This document shows, in pieces, positions 55,713-64,000 of a stretch of DNA of 64,000 nt; position 1 is the stretch's first letter; each line of letters begins with the position of its first letter. This DNA comes from Actinernus sp. WN-2022 (taxonomy: Eukaryota; Cnidaria; Anthozoa; Actiniaria; Actinernidae), in NCBI GenBank assembly GCA_030867875.1, contig JAOWCC010001501.1, forward strand, positions 26,409,036-26,473,035. The letters are read 5' to 3'. Under the pieces are notes generated by a model, which ran no database searches, was not told the origin of the DNA, and saw only the letters and a list, made by a program, of their open reading frames with translations. Both the position numbers and the translations under genes were made by a program.

Positions 55713-58700
55713 TACAGTTAACAATAGATTCTTCGTTAGCTTCTTTTGTTCTGTACACCAACATGGCCGCCATGCCCTTTGTCGTTTGAATCTCTGGCGA
55801 TTGAGTGCAAACCATCTATACAGACGCAGTGTCATATTTACATTTATATCATTAGCAGTACTTGTTCTACTCACAGGTGCGAGACAACAACAAGTACCGC
55901 TAATGATCAATGCGTTACTGCATCTGAGTATGTTCCTTATGCTAGTGTCACTTGTAAAAACCAGGCTTTACTTTCACACAAATATATTTTGTTCTACAAC
56001 AATAACGAAACAACTCAAGTCTGGCATGGATGCGCGTACACTTTACAGCATGATTAACCGGCATTAGTCACCACTGCGGTATTCTTATATTATGACTAGA
56101 CTCTATTCCTAGTTATTCTTGCTGCAATAGAAAAGACACAGCCCCCCTAAATCACGGTAGTATCGTCGTGTACCGTTGAGATCCGTGGGGAATCACACCT
56201 CGCGCGCTCGGTGGGTTGTCGTACCGATATTATAGTATATATTATACTATAATAGAATATTTTATGAACATGCTAATGAAGTTGATATAAATCTGGTAAA
56301 AGAAACGACTCCAATCAGCGAATTCTCTCGTGGTCTAATGGTTAGGGTTTGAGTTGGTGGTGGGTAAGCCATTGCATTGATTCTTAACCGGCCCGGGTTC
56401 GAATCCCGGTTCAGGCGGTAATTTTTTTTATAGTGAGGATAACATATAATCGTTCTAAAATTTCTAAGTGTCGATTCCGATGTTCGTATAAAATTTCTGA
56501 GTCTCAAACTATTCATAGCGAACGTGGGTAACAAAGGGAATTTTATGACGCAGTTGGTTTAAACGGTACACGACGATACTACCTAAATCACATGTGCGTT
56601 TAACAAAACCTTAACAAACCTGTGATTGCTGTCGCCTTCTCTTCTCTTTCAACCTCTTCTTCGTATGCTGTGTCTTCACTCGCTCCCTTTCGCGCCATCG
56701 GTCCTTTGGATCCTCAATACTAAGATTCTTGCGGGACTCCTCGACACGAATCCCGCCAACGTCCCGACCCTGCTCCTTTCCGAGAGGGACTGGTTCTAGA
56801 TCATTCTCACTATTTATTTCTGGTGAACCACTTTCTTTCGCGACTCCTTCTGTAACAACAGGCTGAGAGAAAAAAAAACATGAATATTAAACTCGAGAAG
56901 GGTTTAGATTTTTTTATGTTTTGAGTGAAGGTAAGGAGACGGCTGAGATTTTGTTTACTGAGACTCCTGCGGTAAGCCAAGGAGCAACGTTGTGAAAGCA
57001 CTTAGCGAACCTCGGCTGAAAAACAACGTTTGCTCTCAAATGTTCCTCATGGATGCCTAAATACATTGCTATGTAGACCTCCTGTAAATTGTATACTTGA
57101 TGTTATTTATGGACTGATTTTCATGTCCAAAAAACTGAATCGAATGTCCCGTGCGCCGCCATCTTGGTTCTTATGACGTCACTAGTGTTTTGTATGTTTT
57201 CTTGTGTAACAGATCTCAGAAATATTTATGAAAATCACAATTTCGCTGCTTTGAAATTATTCAAACTGGTCTGAAATCCCCACGGGAACTGATCAGGACA
57301 CGGTTTCGCCATATTAGGAATATAATTCACACTGTATGGTAATCCCGAGTATAACCGAATAGCCCAGAACGTGTTATTCAACACCATTTCAACATTCAAT
57401 ACCATTTCAACACCAAGTAGCGGCTGTTTGACTACAACCAGGACGATGAGAAAACGGCGATTGTGCATAGCGTAGGTGTCAATGTGTGTTCCAGGGGGAG
57501 GGGGGGGGGGGGGAGGTGGTATCGTTTCCTTTCCCCACTCAACCCAACCCCGTAGTCTATCCAAGCTGGCTGCTTTCATTTCGGTTCCAGCAAACAGGGT
57601 AACCACAAAGAACAATGGTTTCCCAGTTCTTCCCATTCTTAATCAGTGAACCGTGAATGAAAGACCCGTGTTTACATAGCCCCATGCAAACAAGTGTAAC
57701 AGCCAATCAGAGATCGCGTACTATTGAATATATTTAACTTCGTCGTCACATCTTTCAGAAAAAGGGAAGAAAATGATTTCCCGGCCGTAAAGGACCCGAA
57801 AAGTGACCAATCTGTTACACATAGACACAAGTTTGGACTGGGCCTCAAGGAAAATATGCTTACGGCTTCAAAGCCACATAACTACATGTAGCTACTATAC
57901 GATAATCTCTACTTATCGCTATAAACGTGGTTGTTGTACCTCGCCATCTTCACCAAACGTTATCTTGGTGTTCAGCTTGAGTTTCTTATTTATAAGTTTC
58001 TTGACCAGGTTCACTTTAGACCTTGCTCTCTTCTCCTTTGGTTTCTACAAAGCAAATATGACATGTACTGACACTTCAATACACCTTTTGATAGCTACTT
58101 CATGCCATATAAATAACTCGGTGCTACTTCATTCTTTCGACTGGATCATGTCGAATAGCCCACCCGCGCGTGGGCTCCCTGTGGCAGTGGGAATCATGTG
58201 ACATCATCGTATATATTTTCATCGATTTTCTGTAAAATGACCAAAACAGTTCGTTAAATGGCTCTAAAAATCCTCTTATTTCGTCGAATGATCCCCAAAT
58301 ATCTTTAAACTAGTGGTAAAATAAACTATTTACCCTTTGATGTGGTCTAATGTGCTCTTCTGGGCGATATGAGGAGTTTCAGGCGTTCGGTTCTCGATGT
58401 TTTATGCGCTCGCTTCAGGTACTAAATATATCAGCAAGTGTCGTGTTCGCAAAGTGTCCGAGGTTTCCTGCCTTTTAGACCACATTAGACCACATAAAAA
58501 TGTAAATAGTTTATTTCACTACGAGTTTAAAGATATTTGAGGATCATTCGACAAAATATGAGGATTTTTGGAGTCATTTAGTGAACTGTCCCCCCCCCCC
58601 CTCCACCCCCCCTCCCAGAATGAAAATGTCCCACTGCAATTCATAATTTTGCCCCACCCCCAATTTTTAGGACCCACACTGGGCTCTAACTAATTCTAGG

Positions 58701-61700
58701 AGGCTGAATAACAAGCCCAAGATCACCGCGGGCGGGTAAAATTACAACGACAATGCCTAGTAATCTTTAGTAAAATACTGCAGGGTAATTTCTCGTGTGA
58801 CGCTTCTGGAAAAATTAATGTTCAGCTGTTCGTAAACATTAGAAATAAAACATTATGAGGTCACTAAAATATAATAAAAAGCCCCTACTGCATTTGCTCA
58901 ATTTCCCAGCGAGTAAGCAAGAAGCGTGAGAGCGAAAATACGCCCCTCGCCCTAGGTTCCTCGGCCGTAACCGTAACCCAACATCCAAATCGCTCTTTGA
59001 AAAAAAAAAAAAAAAATTAAGAGGCGCTACTTTATGGCCTGCGGTCACTGCAGCCGAAGAATTCTTTGCAAACATTTTCTTTTTAAAAATAAAACTGGTA
59101 TGTTTACTCAATATCTGCCTGTAGAATCTCACTCTATGGCTTACCTCTGCCTGTTCTTTTTCTAAGGGCTTGGATTCTACATGCACATTCCGTCTCTTGA
59201 TAAATAACATGCCATCATCTTGATCAGCGGTATCGTCCATCCCAGTAAAACTAGCTACCAGTCCCTTATCTTTAGTAATGTTTTTGTCGTCTCCAGTCTC
59301 CTTTCCACTACCATCGCTGTCAATGTCAACATCGTCACTAGGAGTATGAGGAGTACTGTTGTTCACACGGCCACCGTATTTCTTCTCGGCTTTCTAGAAT
59401 GAGAAGTTACTTTAATTCTACATAGCACTTCTGTATTTTCTTGTTCCTGATAAACAACTCACCTTCATAAACCTTATTCTTGGTGCACTGGGCAACCCAA
59501 TCGAGCTAGAAAAAGAGGAAAAAGTTAGCTTCCAGGAACTAAAAAACATAACATTACATGCGAAATGCATCGCATGTAGATCACATGTTAAACGTGACGC
59601 ACTTCTTCGAAAGCCACCTCATAGCTCCACATGCAGCCGCATAATCAACTCTCCCACTCCCCCTCCGGCCTCCCCGTTACTGTTCGCTTGCTATTTCCCA
59701 CAGGACGTCGACTTTTACCCGGGAACACTGCTGCGTTCTGATTGGTCATTTTTTTCTAAATGAGAGGTGTACAACTATAAATTGCTCTCGACTTTACTTT
59801 ACAACCAATAAACAACAACGATGGAATTATTCGTCTACTAGTAGTGGGACCTATGATTGAATGTCCTTATCCGAGTGACGTTAACGTCTAACCATGTGCA
59901 CTTCAAGAACGACATTGTTTCAAAGTCAGCACTTTTTACTCGGATGTGTCAAGAGCCCGAGTGTTGGTCCGCACGGGATTTGGGTTTGAACCCGCGACCT
60001 CCCACACATCAGACAAAAAAAACTGAATTTCTAAACGGAACCTGAAACAACGATAAGAGGCTGATCAAAGCCAGGACCCGACTAATTCACAGATCGAATT
60101 GGAATTTAGTGTGTTCGTGAATCACTGAGCTAACGGCCAGGTGAGAGAGATCAGCAAGGTACTTACAGGGCGTAGTCATCTACTGGAAGCTTATTTGCAT
60201 CGAAGATCTTCTTGTTCGATTGCAGAAACACCGACCTGACGTAAGATACAACGCTCTAATGAAAAACAAAGAGGAAAAGAGAAAACGTTAGGTTTCCAGC
60301 GCCATTTTATTTCATCTTCAGGAGAACACGGTCGAGTACAAGAAAACTTGGGCATCAGTAAACGTGACACATGTAGCAATCATGATCCAATGGCCACTAC
60401 AATCGAGCTATTACAAACGCATTTTACAGAGTAATACAGTACCGCTCGAGACCTGTATTCTGATTGCATCCATTATACTGTAGCTCTATATATTGTCTTT
60501 GTACTGCACGTTCTAAAAGTTGCGTTTTTTTTTATTGTTGGGTAAGCCAATGCTGTGGCTCGTTTCGAGCGGTACAGGATGGCTCATTTTACAGGTTTTG
60601 CCACTATTTTTAGGTGTAGAACCAATGGCCAGACTTGCATGTACATAAGATATATAGACGTGTATAAATGTTTTATTGAACTGGCTTCAGATCTACCGAC
60701 ACCCCCTCACATGTACCTCATACCTAAATCTCCATCTCTACATCTAGATCATTTTAGTCTTTGTATCGGAGCCAATAGAAATTCAAAGATAACAACATAT
60801 TATTGTATTTGTTTCACATATAAGCGTGAAAAGGGGCTTATCTACGGAATGCGTTATTGTCAAAGCAAAAAATACGATATACAAAATCTGAAAAATTAGC
60901 AGATGAAGTTTTCATTTTGTTCCCCATTTATTTCAGGAATTATTATTTCATGAATATTGATTTCGGCACACGGACACGTCTCGAGAAACTATATGTAATC
61001 AGTTATCTATAGGAGCCACTTATCTTTTTACCGAATCTTGAATAAAAAAAATACTCGCATTAGTACAATAAAACACATTTGCACAATTTATTCAAAATTC
61101 CGAATAGAGCGTGCATCTCAGAGCAAAAATGTGGTGCAAAGTTACTTGAACTTTGATATATTTTTGGGTTTACAATCATCCCCAAGGCCAATCCTACTTT
61201 TTTTTTCGTTTCTCGTCGTCTGACAGACCCAAAACGTTGGCTTTTTGAAAAGAAAAGAACCAGGGATATACAGCGAAAGAGAGCCACGCAAATCAGTTGA
61301 AAGATCAGTCGTAAGGTCACTCAGTGAATATTAGGTGCCTATTGACTGAGTAGGGCTGGACGGGAAAATATGGTCATGACGTTCGGATCAAGCGCACGTA
61401 CAAAATGACCGAGAGCCAAATATTTTCCCGTCCGGCCCGACCCGACCTCACTCAGTCAATAGGGATTTTATCATATGACCATATTTTTTTGTAGATCAAA
61501 CCGTAGAACAGCAAGAAAAATTTGTGCAGAGCCGGACGGCTTTTTCCGGCCCGCTCACGCCATACACGTCCAGCCCTCATCACGTGACTTTTGTAAATGG
61601 GTTTGAAAGGAAAGCGCGCGCGGGGCCGTACGGGTCATATGATAAAGCCTCATTCGCAGCCGTTCTTAGGGTCGTCTCTACGCTAGCCCCTAGCCTTGCG

Positions 61701-62261
61701 TGACGACCCTAAAAACGGCTGCGGAGACTACAGCGAATACGGCAAACTTGTCGCATAAAATGTCAGCTCCGGTTATTTGAAACGGCTGAATTTATTCCGC
61801 ACTCGAACCATGACGTCATACAGTAGGCTTGGATACCGTGCCTAGTAGGTTCCAGTTTTTTTTTTCTCTTTTTTTTTTTTTGGGGGGGGGGGGGGGGGCT
61901 GACCGACCAACCCACCTTCAGCGAACCTTAGAGACGAGAAACGGAATAAAACAGAAATGTACATTATAAAAAGCGTAGCAGACACGTTGGTTGGTATACC
62001 ATAACTTAGTAGCTCATCAGATAGCTTTTGTTAAGTACCACCAACATGGCCGTCAAGAAACCAATCCACACGTATTTGCCCATGTCATATCACTGGTAAA
62101 ATCGAACCATTTACAGACTGTGAAGAACTACGTAAAAGGTCTAAAATGTGAGACATTGTAACTACATGCCAACCTTCTGTGCCCAGTGTTTTAACTCCTG
62201 ATCCTGTGCACAGAATGCCTCTAGTTTACTATGTATACTGCTCATCTTCTTAGGATTCACT
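52433..62261 (-). CDS. DDX10: DDX10-like ATP-dependent RNA helicase, 3' part (eight exons)
   Basis: Eight exons (A-H) join in phase to 339 residues plus TAG. DDX10 (yeast Dbp4) is a nucleolar DEAD-box helicase for 18S rRNA processing and small-subunit assembly. What is present corresponds to the region after the helicase core: QELKHWAQK then SYVRSVFLQ, LPVDDYALSIGLPSAPRIRF, an acidic variable region, KLNTKITFGEDGE, VGGIRVEESRKNLSIED with a basic WRERERVKTQHTKKRLKEKR helix, an acidic segment, and the C-terminal VEDEELALHLL. The order and words match animal DDX10 as I recall it. The helicase motifs lie beyond the right edge. Introns range from about 0.1 to 2.0 kb and hold MITEs, a SINE-like unit and simple repeats. 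Copy 1 of the long repeat has only the last two exons. Confidence 0.92.
52563..54585. other. DDX10 last intron, copy 2
   Basis: Same content as 11163-13179: a C run at 53376-53404 with one G, and an inverted repeat at 53551-53681. No other gene recognised. Confidence 0.6.
54586..54659 (-). CDS. DDX10: DDX10 exon G (acidic)
   Basis: GKDVTLDDTEVKLDVDEDTE then EEQQ plus two bases. The acceptor is TTTTACAG and the donor AT|GTAAGG. Confidence 0.88.
56324..56419 (+). repeat. tRNA-like sequence (SINE head or tRNA pseudogene)
   Basis: Perfect A box TGGTCTAATGG (56331-56341) and B box GGTTCGAATCC (56396-56406). The T arm CCGGG-TTCGAAT-CCCGG is intact. The spacing is about 20 bases longer than in a usual tRNA, and the 3' TTCAGGC does not pair with the 5' TCTCTCG, so a functional tRNA is unlikely. 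It starts 53 bases beyond the end of the long repeat, in a DDX10 intron. Confidence 0.6.
56620..56862 (-). CDS. DDX10: DDX10 exon F
   Basis: Eighty-one codons ending DRWRERERVKTQHTKKRLKE and KRRRQQSQ, a long charged helix. VGGIRVEESRKNLSIED matches the GGINL..AKERLQEED word. The donor is CAG|GTTTGT. Lies just to the right of the long repeat, so it has no counterpart in copy 1. Confidence 0.9.
56863..57939. other. DDX10 intron between exons E and F
   Basis: Contains a G run at about 57493-57513 and a minus-strand frame of 133 codons (57235-57636) that runs through the G run as polyproline. It matches no family I know and is probably chance. Confidence 0.4.
57940..58044 (-). CDS. DDX10: DDX10 exon E (basic region)
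   Basis: Encodes KPKEKRARSKVNLVKKLINK then KLKLNTKITFGEDGE. The acceptor is TTTGTAG and the donor GAG|GTACAA. Confidence 0.88.
58246..58589. mobile_element. Long inverted-repeat MITE in DDX10 intron
   Basis: Left arm about 58246-58345 and right arm about 58490-58589, nearly complementary over about 100 bp (ACAGTTCGTTAAATGGCTCT and inverse). A C-rich run follows at 58590-58615. Confidence 0.75.
59145..59393 (-). CDS. DDX10: DDX10 exon D (variable acidic region)
   Basis: Eighty-three codons from KAEKKYGGRVNN to EKEQAE, with the acidic DDVDIDSDGSGKETGDD and the DDX10-like LFIKRRNVHV. The acceptor is ATTCTAG and the donor GAG|GTAAGC. Confidence 0.88.
59463..59505 (-). CDS. DDX10: DDX10 exon C (43-bp micro-exon)
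   Basis: One base completes Leu, then SIGLPSAPRIRFMK, the conserved ALSLGL..APRVRFL word of DDX10. The acceptor is TTTTCTAG and the donor AAG|GTGAGT. Confidence 0.9.
60023..60118. repeat. SINE fragment (tail)
   Basis: CTGAATTTCTAAACGGAACC to GTGTTCGTG, shared with 27724-27810 and 30265-30357. Preceded by a GGGTTTGAACCCGCGACC word that may be a remnant of another tRNA-like head. Confidence 0.6.
60167..60255 (-). CDS. DDX10: DDX10 exon B
   Basis: Encodes SVVSYVRSVFLQSNKKIFDA then NKLPVDDYA plus two bases. The acceptor is TTCATTAG and the donor CCCT|GTAAGT. Confidence 0.9.
60439..60575. mobile_element. Short MITE, GTACCGCTCGA ends
   Basis: Second member of the 6181-6312 family, about 90% alike by eye. 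Lies in the DDX10 intron between exons A and B. Confidence 0.75.
60576..61338. other. DDX10 intron, no element recognised
   Basis: AT-rich sequence with a 114-codon plus-strand frame that looks like chance. Confidence 0.4.
61339..61646. repeat. Composite repeat, first copy
   Basis: Two adjacent inverted-repeat units. The first is bounded by CTATTGACTGAG and CTCAGTCAATAG, the second by TTTATCATATGACC and GGGTCATATGATAAA. The whole 308 bp recurs in direct orientation at 62473-62785. Confidence 0.75.
61650..61945. repeat. Dispersed repeat, inverse of 27230-27540
   Basis: Contains GCAGCCGTTCTTAGGGTCGT and its inverted partner, CTAGTAGGTTCCAG and a T/G run at 61857-61898. Related to the TRPV-intron copy in inverse orientation. 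Confidence 0.65.
62174..62261 (-). CDS. DDX10: DDX10 exon A (most 5' exon in window)
   Basis: Encodes VNPKKMSSIHSKLEAFCAQD then QELKHWAQK after the acceptor CCTTGTAG. The donor AAG|GTTGGC is weak but in phase with exon B. Corresponds to the INPEKL..VQKKLES..AQDQDLK region of animal DDX10. Confidence 0.88.
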
Positions 62262-62468
62262 CTACAAGGGAAAAATGCAATAAAATACATCTGTGCACAC
62301 ACGTATAGGTATATGTGTATAAACTTACGTATGCCTGCATGCGTATGTACATGTAGTTGTTATGTGAATGGATATTTGTATATGTAAGTTCGTGTAAGTA
62401 TATACTATATATATAGTATGCATTTGTTAACAACGTAAGGTTATGTACGCATATTACATAAGTATTAG

Positions 62469-62472
<4 letters not shown>

Positions 62473-62505
<33 letters not shown>

Positions 62506-62785
62506 ATATTTGGCTCGAGGTCATGACGTACGGACCGAGCGCAACGAAATGACCGAGAGCCAAATATTTTCCCGTCCGGCCCGACCTAACTCAGTCAATA
62601 GGTTTTTTATCATATGACCATATTATTTTGTAGAACAAACTGCAAAACAGCAAGAAAAAATTGTGCAGGGCAGGACGGATTTTTGCGGCCCGCTCACGCC
62701 ATACACTTCCGGCCCTCATCACGTGTCTTTTGTAAATGGTTTTGAAAGAAAAGCGCGCGCGGGGCCGTACGGGTCATATGATAAA
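62473..62785. repeat. Composite repeat, second copy
   Basis: Second copy of 61339-61646, with both inner inverted-repeat units in the same arrangement. It lies upstream of exon A, so the two copies flank this DDX10 exon. Confidence 0.75.
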
Positions 62786-62942
62786 TGCATGTATATCGAT
62801 ATGTTTGTATACATATGTAAATATAAATAGATAAATTAGATATACGTTAGATTATTACCGTTTTCGTTGAAAGTTTCAAGACCATCAATCAAAATTTAAT
62901 TAAAGTGCCAATAACTCTTTTGCAATTTTGATAGCTTATGAA

Positions 62943-63415
62943 CCTCCGAAACGTTTTGAGTACTTCTGTGAAGAAAGTTTTGGTTTACAGTGAATACTTT
63001 ATATTCTACGCTTGTTTGAAATCGTGTAAATGTGACCTTTCCTGACCCATGACCGCGTAAGTAAAAGCCTGGGTCGAAACCTGTATTAGACGTCATCTCA
63101 TTAATGCATTATTCTCCATGGCGCCTTTCTATCACAACAACATCGATGCATAGAAAATATACACAGTTTGTGAGTTGTTAGTAAAGAAAAAAGTCATTTT
63201 AGTCAACATGTTAAGTATTTCTTCAAATAATTGCAAAGCCGAATTAACTATATGACGTCAAGATGACGTCTACTCAGGTTTCGACCCAGGCTTTTACTTA
63301 CGCAGTCCTGGATCAGGAAAGGTCACATTTACACGATTTCAAAAGAGCGCAGAACATAAAGTATTCACTGTAAACCAAAACTTTATTCACAGAAGTACTC
63401 AAAACGTTTCGGAGG
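62943..63415. repeat. Large inverted repeat
   Basis: Left arm 62943-63096 and right arm 63263-63415, about 155 bp each with several mismatches (CCTCCGAAACGTTTTGAGTA and inverse). The spacer is about 165 bp. Could form a long RNA hairpin if transcribed. Confidence 0.8.
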
Positions 63416-63420
63416 TAAGG

Positions 63421-63765
63421 CCAGATAAAAAGAAATGCTTGTTTAGCGTCCCCGCCCGACCTGAGAAATGTCCCCGACCTCTATTTATTGTTATTTTTCA
63501 TAAAAAACTTTAGAAAGTGTAAATGCGCCCGCGAACACCAATTCTTGTACCCAGACCCCTACATGTACCACTTAAAATATGCGCCGGCGCATTAAATATT
63601 TTAACATCGACGCCATTTTGTTTCTACAACACGAGGTCATGAGCACGAGGTGAGTGAATAATGTCTAGTCAAGACAAAATAAACTTCACATAGAAAAAAA
63701 AAACCTCCCTCCCTACCTGGAAAAATTGAAATGGGTGGACGCTAAACAATTTTTTTTTTATCTGG
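63421..63765. mobile_element. MITE, CCAGATAAAA ends
   Basis: CCAGATAAAAAGAAATGCTT with GTTTAGCGTCC just inside pairs with GGACGCTAAAC and a TTTATCTGG end. It abuts the 62943-63415 inverted repeat. Confidence 0.65.
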
Positions 63766-64000
63766 TCTAATTTCAAAAGGGTTATAGGTTGTATGAGACT
63801 AGACAGTTGATGGTTGACTAAACACTATTTTCTAAACGAGGCTTGAAAATATCATGGTCGCATGCAACAAGGGTTTCAATGAACAAGGTTAGATATACGT
63901 TAGATAGATTAAATGACAATATTCTAGAAGGATTTCAGTGAAAGTAGGTCACGTGGTAGAACTTCTATCTTGATCCATACAGACCGTCTCTCCACTATGG
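63766..64000. other. No gene recognised
   Basis: Expected to be DDX10 intron. No exon with helicase-core words was found before the window edge. Confidence 0.4.

Larger units (their letters stand above)
41393..56271. repeat. Copy 2 of the 14.9-kb near-identical direct repeat
   Basis: Second copy of 1-14865, holding the same fucosyltransferase gene, LINE ends, MITEs, minisatellite and two DDX10 exons. Unlike copy 1 it continues on the right into the upstream DDX10 exons, so it is the copy in genuine gene context. The small elements described for copy 1 recur here at about +41400 (up to exon H of DDX10) or +41406 (after the C run); only the main ones are listed again. Confidence 0.95.

Noticed and set aside
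1..56271. True tandem or segmental gene duplication of the fucosyltransferase
   Set aside because: Possible, but the exact contig-end boundary, the minimal allele-like divergence and the truncated TRPV and DDX10 genes fit an assembly duplication better.
56324..56419. Functional tRNA-Glu-like gene
   Set aside because: A and B boxes and the T arm are good, but the acceptor stem does not pair and the anticodon region is about 20 bases too long.
57235..57636. 133-codon minus-strand protein in a DDX10 intron
   Set aside because: It reads through a G run as polyproline, matches nothing I know and lies inside a supported intron.
58839..59366. 175-codon single frame as a complete gene
   Set aside because: Its first part is DDX10 exon D; after the donor at 59144 it continues only by chance into the intron.

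Overview
The window looks like nuclear DNA of an animal, most likely an anthozoan cnidarian (stony coral or sea anemone). It has spliced genes with GT..AG introns, no operons, several LINE families known only as 3' ends, many short inverted-repeat elements, and genes of clear animal type: an alpha-1,3-fucosyltransferase, a TRPV-type channel related to Nanchung/Inactive/OSM-9, and the ribosome-biogenesis helicase DDX10. The cnidarian placement is an inference from gene types and repeat style; no species marker is visible.

Layout. (1) 1-14865: a fucosyltransferase gene (3030-4430, minus strand), two LINE 3' ends, several MITEs, a minisatellite, and the last two coding exons of DDX10. (2) 14866-14965: a gap of exactly 100 N. 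(3) 14966-18567: a degenerate repeat, a 21-unit array of a 77-bp minisatellite and a MITE. (4) 18568-30103: nine coding exons (minus strand) of a TRPV channel, from the start codon through transmembrane segment S2; all splice phases agree, but S3-S6 are absent. (5) 30265-38470: mostly SINE, MITE and LINE fragments, with a possible 5' untranslated exon of the TRPV gene near 35.1 kb. (6) 38472-41298: a decayed Ty3/gypsy-type retrotransposon carrying a nested long-TIR element. (7) 41393-56271: a second, almost identical copy of 1-14865. (8) 52433-62261: eight consecutive 3' exons of DDX10 (minus strand), whose 5' part lies beyond the right edge.

The main structural conclusion is that copy 1 of the 14.9-kb repeat ends at the last base before the N gap, while copy 2 runs on without a break into the rest of DDX10. 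The TRPV gene loses its pore half on the other side of the same gap. Both are best explained by two haplotype contigs placed in tandem (assembly duplication or misjoin) rather than by a biological duplication.

I found no new gene system. The most interesting biology is in the transposable elements. Several non-autonomous elements are flanked by 7-bp target duplications, and some have terminal inverted repeats that have expanded into tandem arrays. This recalls Foldback/Galileo-type elements of the P superfamily. The fucosyltransferase also departs from the usual family donor-site motif.
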